Source: Rhodospirillaceae bacterium
GTDB lineage: Bacteria; Pseudomonadota; Alphaproteobacteria; DSM-16000; Inquilinaceae
DNA: 8,668 nucleotides
NCBI GenBank assembly: GCA_020425485.1
Contig: JAGQRL010000261.1
Span: 1-8,668, forward strand
Direction of reading: 5' to 3'
Under the pieces are notes generated by a model. That model saw only the letters and a program-made list of their open reading frames with translations, did no database searches and was not told where the DNA came from. The number at the start of each line of letters is the position of its first letter. The first letter of the stretch is position 1. Below are positions 1 through 6,159 of this stretch, one piece after another. The position numbers and the translations under genes are program-made.

Positions 1-60
1 ACCGACGAGGTGTCGGGCGAGGTTTCGGCCGACGACCTGGCCCTGCGGCTCGCCAGTTAG
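1..60 (+). CDS. C-terminal end of an upstream gene, probably the ABC transporter ATP-binding subunit (partial)
   Basis: The window opens inside a reading frame that encodes 19 residues (TDEVSGEVSADDLALRLAS) and ends in TAG at 58-60. The next permease starts only 12 bases later, and its Shine-Dalgarno AGGA (59-62) overlaps this stop, so the two genes are almost certainly co-transcribed. In sugar-type ABC operons of the Rbs/Ytf class, the gene just before the permeases usually encodes the fused double ATPase. That is the basis for the guess; the visible tail has no diagnostic ATPase motif. It could equally be another subunit of the same operon. The reading frame is well supported, the identity is inference. 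Confidence 0.5.
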   Translation, partial: TDEVSGEVSADDLALRLAS

Positions 61-72
61 GAACCTGAACCG

Positions 73-1059
73 ATGCCGAGCTGGGCCACCCGCAACGAAG
101 TCATCGTCGCCCTTGTGATCGTGGCGCTGTGCGTGGTCACCGCCCTGATCAACCCCAGCTTCCTGTCGCTGGCCACCCTGTTCGACATGCTGCGCAACGG
201 CATCCTGATCGGCCTTCTGGCCATCGGCGTGATGCTGGTGCTGATTTCCGGCGGCATCGACGTGTCGTTCACCGCCATCGCCGCGTTTTCCATGTATTCG
301 GCGACCATGCTGCTGGTGGACCTGGGGATCGGCGACAGCCTGCTTCTGGCCTTCCTGATTTCCGCCGGCATCGGGCTCAGCCTGGGCATGATCAACGCCC
401 TGTTCATCGCCGGCTTCGGGCTGCCCACCCTGATCGTCACGCTGGGCACGCTGTCGGCTTTCCGCGGCTTCCTGCTCGCCTTCGTCGGCAGCGACCTGAT
501 CAGCAACGTGCCGCCGGCGATGCGCGACTTCTCGCGCTCCATGCTGGTGCGCGGCACCGACGATGCCGGCTACTTCTATTCCCTGCCCACCGCCGTGCTG
601 TTCCTGGTGGCCGCGGTGGTGATCACCTGGTTCATCCTCTACCGCACCATGCTGGGCCGCTCGATCTTCGCCGTCGGCGGCTCGCGCGAGGCGGCGGCCC
701 GCATCGGCTTCAACGTGCGGGCCACCCAGGTGTTCGTCTACGGCTATGTCGGCGTGCTGGCCGGCGTCGCCGGGCTGATCCACGCCTCACTGGCGCGCGT
801 CGCCAACCCGTCGGACATCGTCGGCCTGGAGCTGGAGGTGATCGCCGCCGTGGTGCTGGGCGGGGCGCGGCTCACCGGCGGCTACGGCACCATCACCGGC
901 ACGCTGCTCGGCGTCACCCTCATCGTGCTGGTCAACAACACGCTGGTCACGCTCGGCATCCCCACCACCTGGCAGAAGGTGATGATCGGCTTCCTCATCC
1001 TGCTGGGCACCGGGCTGCCGGCCTTCCAGGCGCGCCTTCGGGCCAACCGCATGGGCTGA
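73..1059 (+). CDS. ABC transporter permease, RbsC/YtfT type (sugar-type importer)
   Basis: A 328-residue, very hydrophobic protein with about 8-10 membrane segments, which is the usual length for the BPD_transp_2 permease family that carries sugars and similar small polar compounds into the cytoplasm. Family hallmarks are visible: SGGIDVS near residues 59-65 after the second membrane span, GTLSAFRG at 125-132, the cytoplasmic coupling-loop region GRSIFAVGGSREAAARIGFN at 195-214 that contacts the ATPase, and a glycine-rich stretch around 255-280 (VVLGGARLTGG). The ATG at 73 follows AGGA at 59-62 and no better start exists. It sits between a probable ATPase end and a second permease, so the membrane channel is probably a heterodimer of the two. 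The substrate cannot be read from the permease; related transporters carry ribose, galactofuranose, autoinducer-2 or polyols. Confidence 0.93.
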   Translation: MPSWATRNEVIVALVIVALCVVTALINPSFLSLATLFDMLRNGILIGLLAIGVMLVLISGGIDVSFTAIAAFSMYSATMLLVDLGIGDSLLLAFLISAGIGLSLGMINALFIAGFGLPTLIVTLGTLSAFRGFLLAFVGSDLISNVPPAMRDFSRSMLVRGTDDAGYFYSLPTAVLFLVAAVVITWFILYRTMLGRSIFAVGGSREAAARIGFNVRATQVFVYGYVGVLAGVAGLIHASLARVANPSDIVGLELEVIAAVVLGGARLTGGYGTITGTLLGVTLIVLVNNTLVTLGIPTTWQKVMIGFLILLGTGLPAFQARLRANRMG

Positions 1060-1098
1060 CCGGGCCCAGCGCCCGGCGCCCCGAGCAAGGGAGCGGAC

Positions 1099-2205
1099 AT
1101 GGACGACACCGCCCGACAGGCCCCCGCATCCGGCACGCCGGCCGCCCAGCGCCTGCTCGGCTTGGTGGGCGATGCCTCGCCGCTCACCCGGCTGGCCGTC
1201 ATCACCGTGCTGATCTTCGTGGTGATGAGCCTGCTGCGCCCCGATCCCTTCTTCACCATGGGCAATTTCAGCTCGATGGCCTTCCAGATCCCGGAATTCG
1301 CCCTGCTGTCGCTGGCCATCATGGTGGCGATGCTGACGGGCGGGATCGACCTGTCCATCGTCGGCGTGGCCAACCTGTCGTCGATCCTGGCGGTGCTGGT
1401 GATGCGCCACCTGGCGCCGGAGGTGGCGGGCGAGGCCGGCACCATCGGCGTGATCGCGCTGGGCATCGCCGTGGCGCTGCTGTGCGGCGGCCTGTGCGGC
1501 CTGCTGAACGGGCTGTGCGTGTCCTACCTCAACATCCCGCCGATCCTGGCAACGCTGGGCACCGGGCTGATCTTCACCGGCATCGCCACGGTGCTGACCG
1601 GCGGTGCGGCGATGATGGGCTTTCCCGCGGAATATTCGGTGATCGGCAACGGCACCCTGCTCTACGTGCCCATCCCCATGTGGATCTTCGCCGGGCTGGC
1701 GGCACTGGTGGCGCTGATCCTGTCGCGCACGGCCTTCGGGCTGAAGGTGTACATGATGGGCACCAACCCGCTGGCCTCGCGCTTTGCCGGCATCTCCAAC
1801 GCCGGCATCAACCTCCGCATCTACACCATCTGCGGCACCCTGGCGGCGGTGGCCGGGCTGATCATCGCCAGCCGCGCCAATTCCGCCAAGGCCGACTACG
1901 GCGAAGCCTATCTGCTGCTGTCGGTGCTGGTGGCGGTGCTCGGCGGCACCAACCCCTATGGCGGCGTCGGCCGCGTCGGCGGCATCGTGCTGGCGGTGCT
2001 GTCCATGCAGTTCCTCTCCAGCGGCTTCAACATGATGCAGGTGTCGAACTTCGCGAAGGAGTTCATCTGGGGCACGCTGCTGCTGGTGGTGATGGTGGTG
2101 AACCTGCTGCACTTCCGCAGCGCGCCGGCCGCCGCGGCCCGGCCGCAGGGGAATTCGCAGCCGCCGCCACAGGGCCAGCCGGCCCCATCGCTGGAGAAGA
2201 CCTAG
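1099..2205 (+). CDS. ABC transporter permease, RbsC/YjfF type, second subunit
   Basis: A 368-residue permease of the same family as its upstream neighbour, 39 bases downstream, with AAGGGAG at 1087-1093 placed 5 bases before the ATG. Motifs include TGGIDLS at residues 80-86, GTNPLASRFAGI at about 221-232 in the cytoplasmic coupling loop, and LGGTNPYGG at about 281-289. It differs from the first permease in two ways: a hydrophilic N-terminal extension of about 30 residues, and a C-terminal tail (about 341-368) rich in Ala, Pro and Gln after the last membrane span (FIWGTLLLVVMVVNLL). Two distinct permeases in tandem imply a heterodimeric channel. This is the last gene of the operon: its stop codon lies in a hairpin shared with the convergent ferredoxin reductase gene. 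The substrate is unknown, and a link to the P450 next door is only positional. Confidence 0.92.
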   Translation: MDDTARQAPASGTPAAQRLLGLVGDASPLTRLAVITVLIFVVMSLLRPDPFFTMGNFSSMAFQIPEFALLSLAIMVAMLTGGIDLSIVGVANLSSILAVLVMRHLAPEVAGEAGTIGVIALGIAVALLCGGLCGLLNGLCVSYLNIPPILATLGTGLIFTGIATVLTGGAAMMGFPAEYSVIGNGTLLYVPIPMWIFAGLAALVALILSRTAFGLKVYMMGTNPLASRFAGISNAGINLRIYTICGTLAAVAGLIIASRANSAKADYGEAYLLLSVLVAVLGGTNPYGGVGRVGGIVLAVLSMQFLSSGFNMMQVSNFAKEFIWGTLLLVVMVVNLLHFRSAPAAAARPQGNSQPPPQGQPAPSLEKT

Positions 2206-2219
2206 GCGCGGAGCCTAGG
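2201..2219. terminator. Hairpin overlapping both convergent stop codons
   Basis: CCTAGGC (2201-2207) and GCCTAGG (2213-2219) form a perfect 7-bp stem with a 5-base loop (GCGGA). The permease TAG (2203-2205) lies in the left arm and the reductase stop, read on the minus strand (2217-2215), lies in the right arm. Because the structure is symmetrical it would form in both transcripts. No run of U follows on either side, so it is not a classical intrinsic terminator. It may act as a bidirectional pause or 3'-end stabiliser. The pairing is seen directly; the function is inferred. Confidence 0.4.
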
Positions 2220-3453
2220 CCGAAGCGGCGCCCAGCAAGTCCTTCAGCTTGAAGTCCGCATCGGCCGCCTGCTCCGGCGTCGGCGAGATGCCGGCGGCCA
2301 GCAGCTTGCGCGCCAGGATGTGGTCGGCCGGCCGGTTGACGCTGTCGACCGCGCGCAGCACGCCCTCGCGATAGTGGAAGAGCGAGAACTTGCCGCCCGC
2401 CCGGTCGCCGCGCACCACCACCTTCTCGCAGCCGGCGGACAGGCCGACCATCTGCAGCTTCACGTCGTACTGGTCCGACCAGAACCACGGCACGGTGTCG
2501 TAAACCCGCGCCTGCCCGGCGATGGCTGCCGCCACCGTGCGCCCCTGGTCGGCGGCGTTCTGCACCGATTCCAGGCGGATGCGCCGCCCGGCAAAGGGGT
2601 GGTGGTAGGACGTGCAGTCGCCGGCGGCGAAGATGGCCGGATCGTCGGTGCTGCCGTGGCCATCCACCACGATGCCGTCATCGCAGGTGAGCCCGCAGGC
2701 ATCCGCCAGCCCGGTTTCCGGGATCACGCCGATGCCCACCACCACCAGCCCGGCCGCCACCCGGTGGCCATCGGCGCACACCACCTCGGCCGCCTGGCCG
2801 TCGCGGCCGGCGATTTCCACCACCGCGGTGTCGCAATGGATGTCCACGCCGTGGGCGCGGTGGGTCTCATCGAAAAAGGCGGAGAGTTCCGGGGCCACCA
2901 CCCGGGCCATCACCCGCGGGGCGGCTTCCAGCACCGTTACGGGCTTGCCCAGCTTGCGCGCCACCGCGGCGAATTCCAGGCCGATGAAGCCGGCGCCGAT
3001 CACCGCCACGGCCGCCACCTCGCCAAGCCGCCGCTCGATCGCTTCCACATCGGCGAGGCTGCGCAGGTAGTGCACGCCCGCAAGCTCCGCCCCCGGTATC
3101 GGCAACAGGCGCACCCGCGCCCCCGTGGCCAGCACCAGGTGGCTGTAGGCGAGCGACGTTCCGTCGGCCAGCAGCAGGCGCTTGCCCGCCCGGTCGATGG
3201 CCGTGGCTTCGGCGCCGAGGCGCAGATCGATGCCGTGCTCGGCGTAGTACTCCTCGGTGCGGAACTTCAGGCGGTGCCGGTCCACCTCGCCCAGCAGATA
3301 GGCCTTGGAGAGCGGCGGGCGCTGGTAGGGGGGAAAGTCCTCCGCCGCGATCACGGTGATCGCCCCGGGAAACCCAAGCTGGCGCAGGCTCTCCGCCGTC
3401 TGGTAGCCGGCCTGGCCACCGCCGACGATGACGACGCCTGCGCCATCCCCCAT
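2215..3453 (-). CDS. FAD-dependent NAD(P)H:ferredoxin reductase of the P450 system (putidaredoxin reductase type)
   Basis: A 412-residue cytoplasmic flavoprotein that would take hydride from NAD(P)H and pass electrons to the adjacent [2Fe-2S] ferredoxin. Visible features: the N-terminal FAD-binding glycine motif VIVGGGQAG (G11-G13-G16), the NAD(P)-binding motif VIGAGFIGLE (G153-G155-G158, with E160), the second FAD motif FAAGDC at 275-280, and the C-terminal segment VPWFWSDQYDVKLQMVG at 321-337 typical of oxygenase-coupled reductases (CamA, HcaD, palustrisredoxin reductase). Length matches the family. Its ATG at 3453 shares a base with the stop codon of the ferredoxin gene (TGATG), so the two are probably translationally coupled and made in matched amounts. 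It is the last gene of the P450 operon. The family is certain; preference for NADH over NADPH is likely from E160 but not proven. Confidence 0.95.
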   Translation of the reverse strand: MGDGAGVVIVGGGQAGYQTAESLRQLGFPGAITVIAAEDFPPYQRPPLSKAYLLGEVDRHRLKFRTEEYYAEHGIDLRLGAEATAIDRAGKRLLLADGTSLAYSHLVLATGARVRLLPIPGAELAGVHYLRSLADVEAIERRLGEVAAVAVIGAGFIGLEFAAVARKLGKPVTVLEAAPRVMARVVAPELSAFFDETHRAHGVDIHCDTAVVEIAGRDGQAAEVVCADGHRVAAGLVVVGIGVIPETGLADACGLTCDDGIVVDGHGSTDDPAIFAAGDCTSYHHPFAGRRIRLESVQNAADQGRTVAAAIAGQARVYDTVPWFWSDQYDVKLQMVGLSAGCEKVVVRGDRAGGKFSLFHYREGVLRAVDSVNRPADHILARKLLAAGISPTPEQAADADFKLKDLLGAASA

Positions 3454-3776
3454 CAGCTCTGCGTCTCCGGCAGGCGCACGATGATGCCGTCGATCCTGGG
3501 ATCGGCCTTGATCTGGCAGGACAGCCGGCTGTTCGCCTCACGCGGCGAGGAGGTGCAGTCCAGCATCTCCTCCTCCGTCTCGCTGGGCGGGTCCAGCTTG
3601 TCGAGGAACGCCTCGTCCACATAGACGTGGCAGGTGGCGCAGCCGCAGGAGCCGCCGCACTCGCCTTCGATGCCGTCGACACCGTTCAGCGTGGCCCCTT
3701 GCATCAGCGACCAGCCGGCCGGCAGCTCCACAGGGCGTTCGGTGCCATCGAACTCGATATAGGTGACTTTGGGCAT
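3453..3776 (-). CDS. [2Fe-2S] ferredoxin, adrenodoxin/putidaredoxin type
   Basis: A 107-residue electron carrier that would shuttle single electrons from the reductase to the P450. The cluster ligands fit the adrenodoxin pattern C-x5-C-x2-C-x37-C: C40, C46, C49 and C87, the same spacing as in putidaredoxin. Two extra cysteines, C44 inside the cluster loop and C74, are not expected to be ligands. The acidic stretch around 65-73 (SETEEEMLD) matches the partner-binding helix region of this family. I place the start at the ATG at 3776, giving MPKVTYIEFDG, because GGAAGGA lies 6 bases upstream (3789-3783) and this is where family homology begins; an in-frame ATG 17 codons further out lacks such a site. 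It ends TGATG into the reductase gene. It has no C-terminal tryptophan like that of putidaredoxin, so its P450 contact may differ in detail. Confidence 0.95.
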   Translation of the reverse strand: MPKVTYIEFDGTERPVELPAGWSLMQGATLNGVDGIEGECGGSCGCATCHVYVDEAFLDKLDPPSETEEEMLDCTSSPREANSRLSCQIKADPRIDGIIVRLPETQS

Positions 3777-3782
3777 CGGGCG

Positions 3783-3789
3783 TCCTTCC
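3783..3789 (-). promoter_or_regulatory. Ribosome binding site fixing the ferredoxin start
   Basis: GGAAGGA on the minus strand lies 6 bases before the ATG at 3776. It decides for the 107-residue product over a form 17 residues longer that begins at 3827. Confidence 0.75.
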
Positions 3790-3855
3790 GGTGGTCTCTG
3801 GCAGCACATGGCCCCGGCCTCTCGCACCCCCGCCGGATCGGGTCAAGGGTTGGTG

Positions 3856-5019
3856 TCAGGCGACGGCCAACTCAAGGCGCATGGGGCTGCGGAAATTGGA
3901 GGACGGCACCCAGGGAAGCTCGGCTTCCACCCGCGCAAAATCCGGGTAGCGGGCCAGCAGTTCCTCAAACGAGATCTTGCACGCCAGCCGCGCCAGGGAG
4001 GTGCCGAGGCAGGCGTGCACGCCGCCGCCGAAGCCCAGATGCCCGCGCGGCTTGCGCGCGATGTCGTAGACATCGGGGTTGGGGAACTGGCGCTCGTCGC
4101 GGTTGCCCGACCCATAGGCGAGCATCACGAAGTCGCCCGCCTTCATCGTCTGGCCGTGCGCTTCCACATCGCGGGTGAGGCAGCGGCGGAAGCGCTGGGC
4201 CGACGTGTTGTAGCGCAGCGATTCCTCGATGGCGTCGGGGATGCGGGCGGGATCGGCCGCGAGCGCGCGCCGCGCGTCCGGGTGGTCGGCCAGGTTCAGC
4301 CCGAACACGCTCATGAAGCCCGACAGGCTTTCGATGCCGGCCATCAGCAGCGTGGTCACCGTCATCTGCACCTCGCGGTCGGCCAGCTTCTCGCCGTCGA
4401 TCTCCGCGATGATGAAGTTGGACAGCAGGTCGTCGCCGGGATCGGCCTTGCGCTTGGCGATCAGGCCGGCGGCGTAGCTGGTCATCCACTCATAGGCGGC
4501 GATGTGCTGGGGGCCCTTCTGGCGCGTTTCCGGGTCGGTCTGCACCATCAGCACCGCCTTGTCGCGCACCTCCTGGCGGTCCTCGCCCGGCAGGTTGAAC
4601 AGGTGGAACAGCAGGTCGACGGTGATCTTGGAGGAGAACTGGCGCACGAAGTCGAAGCTCTTCGCGCCGGCCAGCGCATCCAGATGGCCGCGGGCCACGG
4701 CGCGCACCGGCTCCACCAGGTGGTCCAGCGCCTTCATGGTGAGCGCCTTCTGGATCAGTGCCCGCAGCCGGTCGTGGCGCGGCGGATCGGTGGTGCCCAG
4801 GGTGGCGCCGGCCCGGCCCGGCAGCTCGTCCACCAGGTTGCCCTTGGCCGAGGAATAGGTCTCCCAGTCGTTCAGCGCCGTCAGGATGTCGGCATAGCGG
4901 GAATAGACCCACATGCCCGCCGCTTCCGACCAGAAGCACGGATACTCGTCCCTGAGCGTCTTGTAGGCGGGGAACGGGTCGGCATCGAAGGCCGGCGAAT
5001 AGGGATCGAATCGGAACAT
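3856..5019 (-). CDS. Cytochrome P450 (bacterial class I monooxygenase)
   Basis: A 387-residue soluble P450, within the usual bacterial range, that would insert one oxygen atom into an organic substrate using electrons from the ferredoxin and reductase encoded just downstream. Visible hallmarks: the haem-binding loop FGGGVHACLG (330-339) with C337 as the haem thiolate; the K-helix ExxR pair E266-R269 in EESLRY; and the C-helix region DPPRHDRLRALIQKALT (from about 78), which usually contacts a haem propionate. The I-helix oxygen-activation motif reads AGIESL (227-232), with Glu-Ser instead of the common Asp/Glu-Thr. There is no signal peptide or membrane anchor. The ATG at 5019 is preceded by GGGAGGG with a 7-base spacer. 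A gap of 79 bases separates it from the ferredoxin gene. The divergent AraC regulator probably controls it. Aromatic acids or terpenoids are possible substrates; I cannot assign a CYP family from sequence alone. Confidence 0.95.
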   Translation of the reverse strand: MFRFDPYSPAFDADPFPAYKTLRDEYPCFWSEAAGMWVYSRYADILTALNDWETYSSAKGNLVDELPGRAGATLGTTDPPRHDRLRALIQKALTMKALDHLVEPVRAVARGHLDALAGAKSFDFVRQFSSKITVDLLFHLFNLPGEDRQEVRDKAVLMVQTDPETRQKGPQHIAAYEWMTSYAAGLIAKRKADPGDDLLSNFIIAEIDGEKLADREVQMTVTTLLMAGIESLSGFMSVFGLNLADHPDARRALAADPARIPDAIEESLRYNTSAQRFRRCLTRDVEAHGQTMKAGDFVMLAYGSGNRDERQFPNPDVYDIARKPRGHLGFGGGVHACLGTSLARLACKISFEELLARYPDFARVEAELPWVPSSNFRSPMRLELAVA

Positions 5020-5026
5020 CTGGGCG

Positions 5027-5033
5027 CCCTCCC
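5027..5033 (-). promoter_or_regulatory. Ribosome binding site of the P450 gene
   Basis: GGGAGGG on the minus strand, 7 bases before the ATG at 5019. It is a near-ideal Shine-Dalgarno and supports strong translation and this start. Confidence 0.7.
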
Positions 5034-5047
5034 GCGGCGTGACGGCC

Positions 5048-5053
5048 TTTATT
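5048..5053 (-). promoter_or_regulatory. Possible -10 element of the P450 operon
   Basis: Read on the minus strand the hexamer is AATAAA, 6 bases beyond the proximal copy of the direct repeat. The segment at the matching -35 position (5076-5071, GGTAAA) does not resemble TTGACA. That would suit an activator-dependent promoter in which the AraC-type protein bound at 5060-5075 overlaps the -35 region. The assignment rests on position and AT content only. Confidence 0.25.
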
Positions 5054-5059
5054 GGCCTT

Positions 5060-5075
5060 ATCGTCTGTACTTTAC
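5060..5075. promoter_or_regulatory. Direct repeat copy 1, candidate AraC-type operator
   Basis: The sequence reads ATCGTCTGTACTTTAC. With copy 2 at 5113-5128 it shares ATCG-N2-TGTACTTT-N-C, that is 13 of 16 positions, in the same orientation. The start-to-start distance is 53 bp, close to five helical turns, so both copies face the same side of the DNA. AraC-family proteins typically bind such tandem direct half-sites. This copy lies nearer the P450 gene, so it is the likely activation site. Confidence 0.5.
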
Positions 5076-5083
5076 CGACGGGA

Positions 5084-5147
5084 GAACCGGCGCTGAATGG
5101 ACGAAACCGCCCATCGATTGTACTTTTCGTTCATTCAGGGCCGGTTC
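5084..5147. repeat. 23-bp imperfect inverted repeat between the P450 and the regulator genes
   Basis: The left arm (5084-5106, beginning GAACCGGC) is the reverse complement of the right arm (5125-5147, ending GCCGGTTC) at 21 of 23 positions. The exceptions are G5092/G5139, a mismatch, and G5100/T5131, which becomes a G-U pair in RNA. The 18-base centre (5107-5124) contains most of the second direct repeat. The right arm ends directly before the GGGAG Shine-Dalgarno (5148-5152) of the regulator gene. It could be a two-site operator, with arm centres about 41 bp or four turns apart, or an RNA hairpin in the regulator's leader. The repeat is seen in the sequence; its role is inferred. Confidence 0.65.
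5113..5128. promoter_or_regulatory. Direct repeat copy 2, candidate AraC-type operator
   Basis: The sequence reads ATCGATTGTACTTTTC and matches copy 1 (5060-5075) at 13 of 16 positions in the same orientation. It lies 33 bases before the regulator's start codon, where binding could repress the regulator's own promoter, and it overlaps the centre of the inverted repeat. Confidence 0.5.
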
Positions 5148-5160
5148 GGGAGAAGAGGAC

Positions 5161-6081
5161 GTGACCGACAGCGCCACCCCAAGGGCACCCGCCGCCACCA
5201 TTTCCCACTACGCGCTCTACGGCGAGCACGCCCAGGACGACGACCCGGAGTTCGTGCACATCGAGGACATCCGCACCCGCTCGCGGCTCTATGACTGGCG
5301 GATCACGCCGCACACCCACCGGCGCATGTTCCAGATCGTTTATGTGATCGAGGGGGCATCGACGGTGTGGCTCGACAACCGCTCGCGCCCGCTGGAAACG
5401 CCGTGCGCGGTGTGCATTCCCGGCGGCGTGGTGCACGGCTTCACCTTCGCGCCGGACACCGTGGGCTGGGTGCTGACGGTGTCCGACCTGATGCTGATCG
5501 ACGCGCGCTACCGGCGCAGCCGCAAGCTGTTCGAGCCGCTGTTCGCCGAGGCCCGCACGCTCAGCTTCGCCGGCAACCCGGAGGGCGCGGCCCTGATGTC
5601 GGCCACGCTGGAACAGCTCCACGCGGAGTTCCACTGGCCGCGGTTCGGCCGCGCGGCGATGTTCGAATGGTTGATCCGGGTGGTGCTGATGGCCGTGCGC
5701 CGCCAGCTCGACCAGGCGGCCCAGCCCGACCGATTCGACCGGCGGCGCGACCTCTACCAGCGCTTCCGCCATCTTCTGGAAGACCACTACCGGGACCACT
5801 GGCCGGTGGCCGCCTATGCCGATGCCCTGGCGCTCAGCCAGCCGCGGCTCAACCGGCTGTGCCAGGCGCTGGGGGGCCGGCGCGCCAGCGATCTGATCCA
5901 GGACCGGGTGATCCTGGAAGCCCAGCGCCACCTGATCTACACCTCGGCCACGGTGTCGCAGATCGCCTACGAGCTGGGCTTCCAGGACCCCGCCTATTTC
6001 TCCCGCGCCTTCAGCCGCCGGGCCGGCATGGCGCCGGGGAAGTTCCGCGAAGCCAGGCTGGCGGAACCGTTCCCCCATTGA
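5161..6081 (+). CDS. AraC-family transcriptional regulator, PobR/HpaA type
   Basis: A 306-residue regulator with an N-terminal cupin-like sensor domain and a C-terminal AraC DNA-binding domain. The sensor part contains the HTH pair H51/H53 and the segment PCAVCIPGGVVHGFTFAPDTVGW (about 81-103), which resembles the sensor of PobR/HpaA-type activators of aromatic-acid hydroxylase genes. Two helix-turn-helix motifs follow: about 216-238 (VAAYADALALSQPRLNRLC) and about 264-286 (TVSQIAYELGFQDPAYFSRA), ending in the typical GMAPGKFR. I place the start at GTG 5161 because GGGAG at 5148-5152 precedes it by 8 bases, no in-frame ATG lies nearby, and any longer form would run into the divergent P450 gene. 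It probably activates that operon in response to a small aromatic or related acid. The family is firm; the inducer is inferred. Confidence 0.92.
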   Translation: MTDSATPRAPAATISHYALYGEHAQDDDPEFVHIEDIRTRSRLYDWRITPHTHRRMFQIVYVIEGASTVWLDNRSRPLETPCAVCIPGGVVHGFTFAPDTVGWVLTVSDLMLIDARYRRSRKLFEPLFAEARTLSFAGNPEGAALMSATLEQLHAEFHWPRFGRAAMFEWLIRVVLMAVRRQLDQAAQPDRFDRRRDLYQRFRHLLEDHYRDHWPVAAYADALALSQPRLNRLCQALGGRRASDLIQDRVILEAQRHLIYTSATVSQIAYELGFQDPAYFSRAFSRRAGMAPGKFREARLAEPFPH

Positions 6082-6094
6082 GCGGACGCGGCAG

Positions 6095-6126
6095 GACCCG
6101 GCGCCGGGTTGCCCCCGCGCCGGGTC
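6095..6126. terminator. GC-rich hairpin between convergent regulator and satP genes
   Basis: GACCCGGCGC (6095-6104) pairs perfectly with GCGCCGGGTC (6117-6126) across a 12-base loop. A competing perfect palindrome, ACCCGGCGCCGGGT, lies at 6096-6109. The site is in the 78-base gap between two converging genes, where a bidirectional terminator would be expected. No T-tract follows on either strand, so it is at best a hairpin-only or Rho-assisted terminator. Confidence 0.45.
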
Positions 6127-6159
6127 TCGCACCGGATCCCGGGCCGCCCCGCCGGTGGC

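Noticed and set aside
129..2252. A 707-codon plus-strand frame overlapping both permeases
   Set aside because: Its composition is dominated by Arg, His, Gly and Ala, and it reads through two well-supported permease genes in another frame. It is a shadow frame.
3763..5160. A very long plus-strand open frame running antisense across the P450 gene and in frame with the regulator
   Set aside because: It is a by-product of high GC content. Its translation across the P450 is rich in Arg, His and Gly without any family pattern, while the minus-strand P450 has all its motifs. Only the part from GTG 5161 is the regulator.
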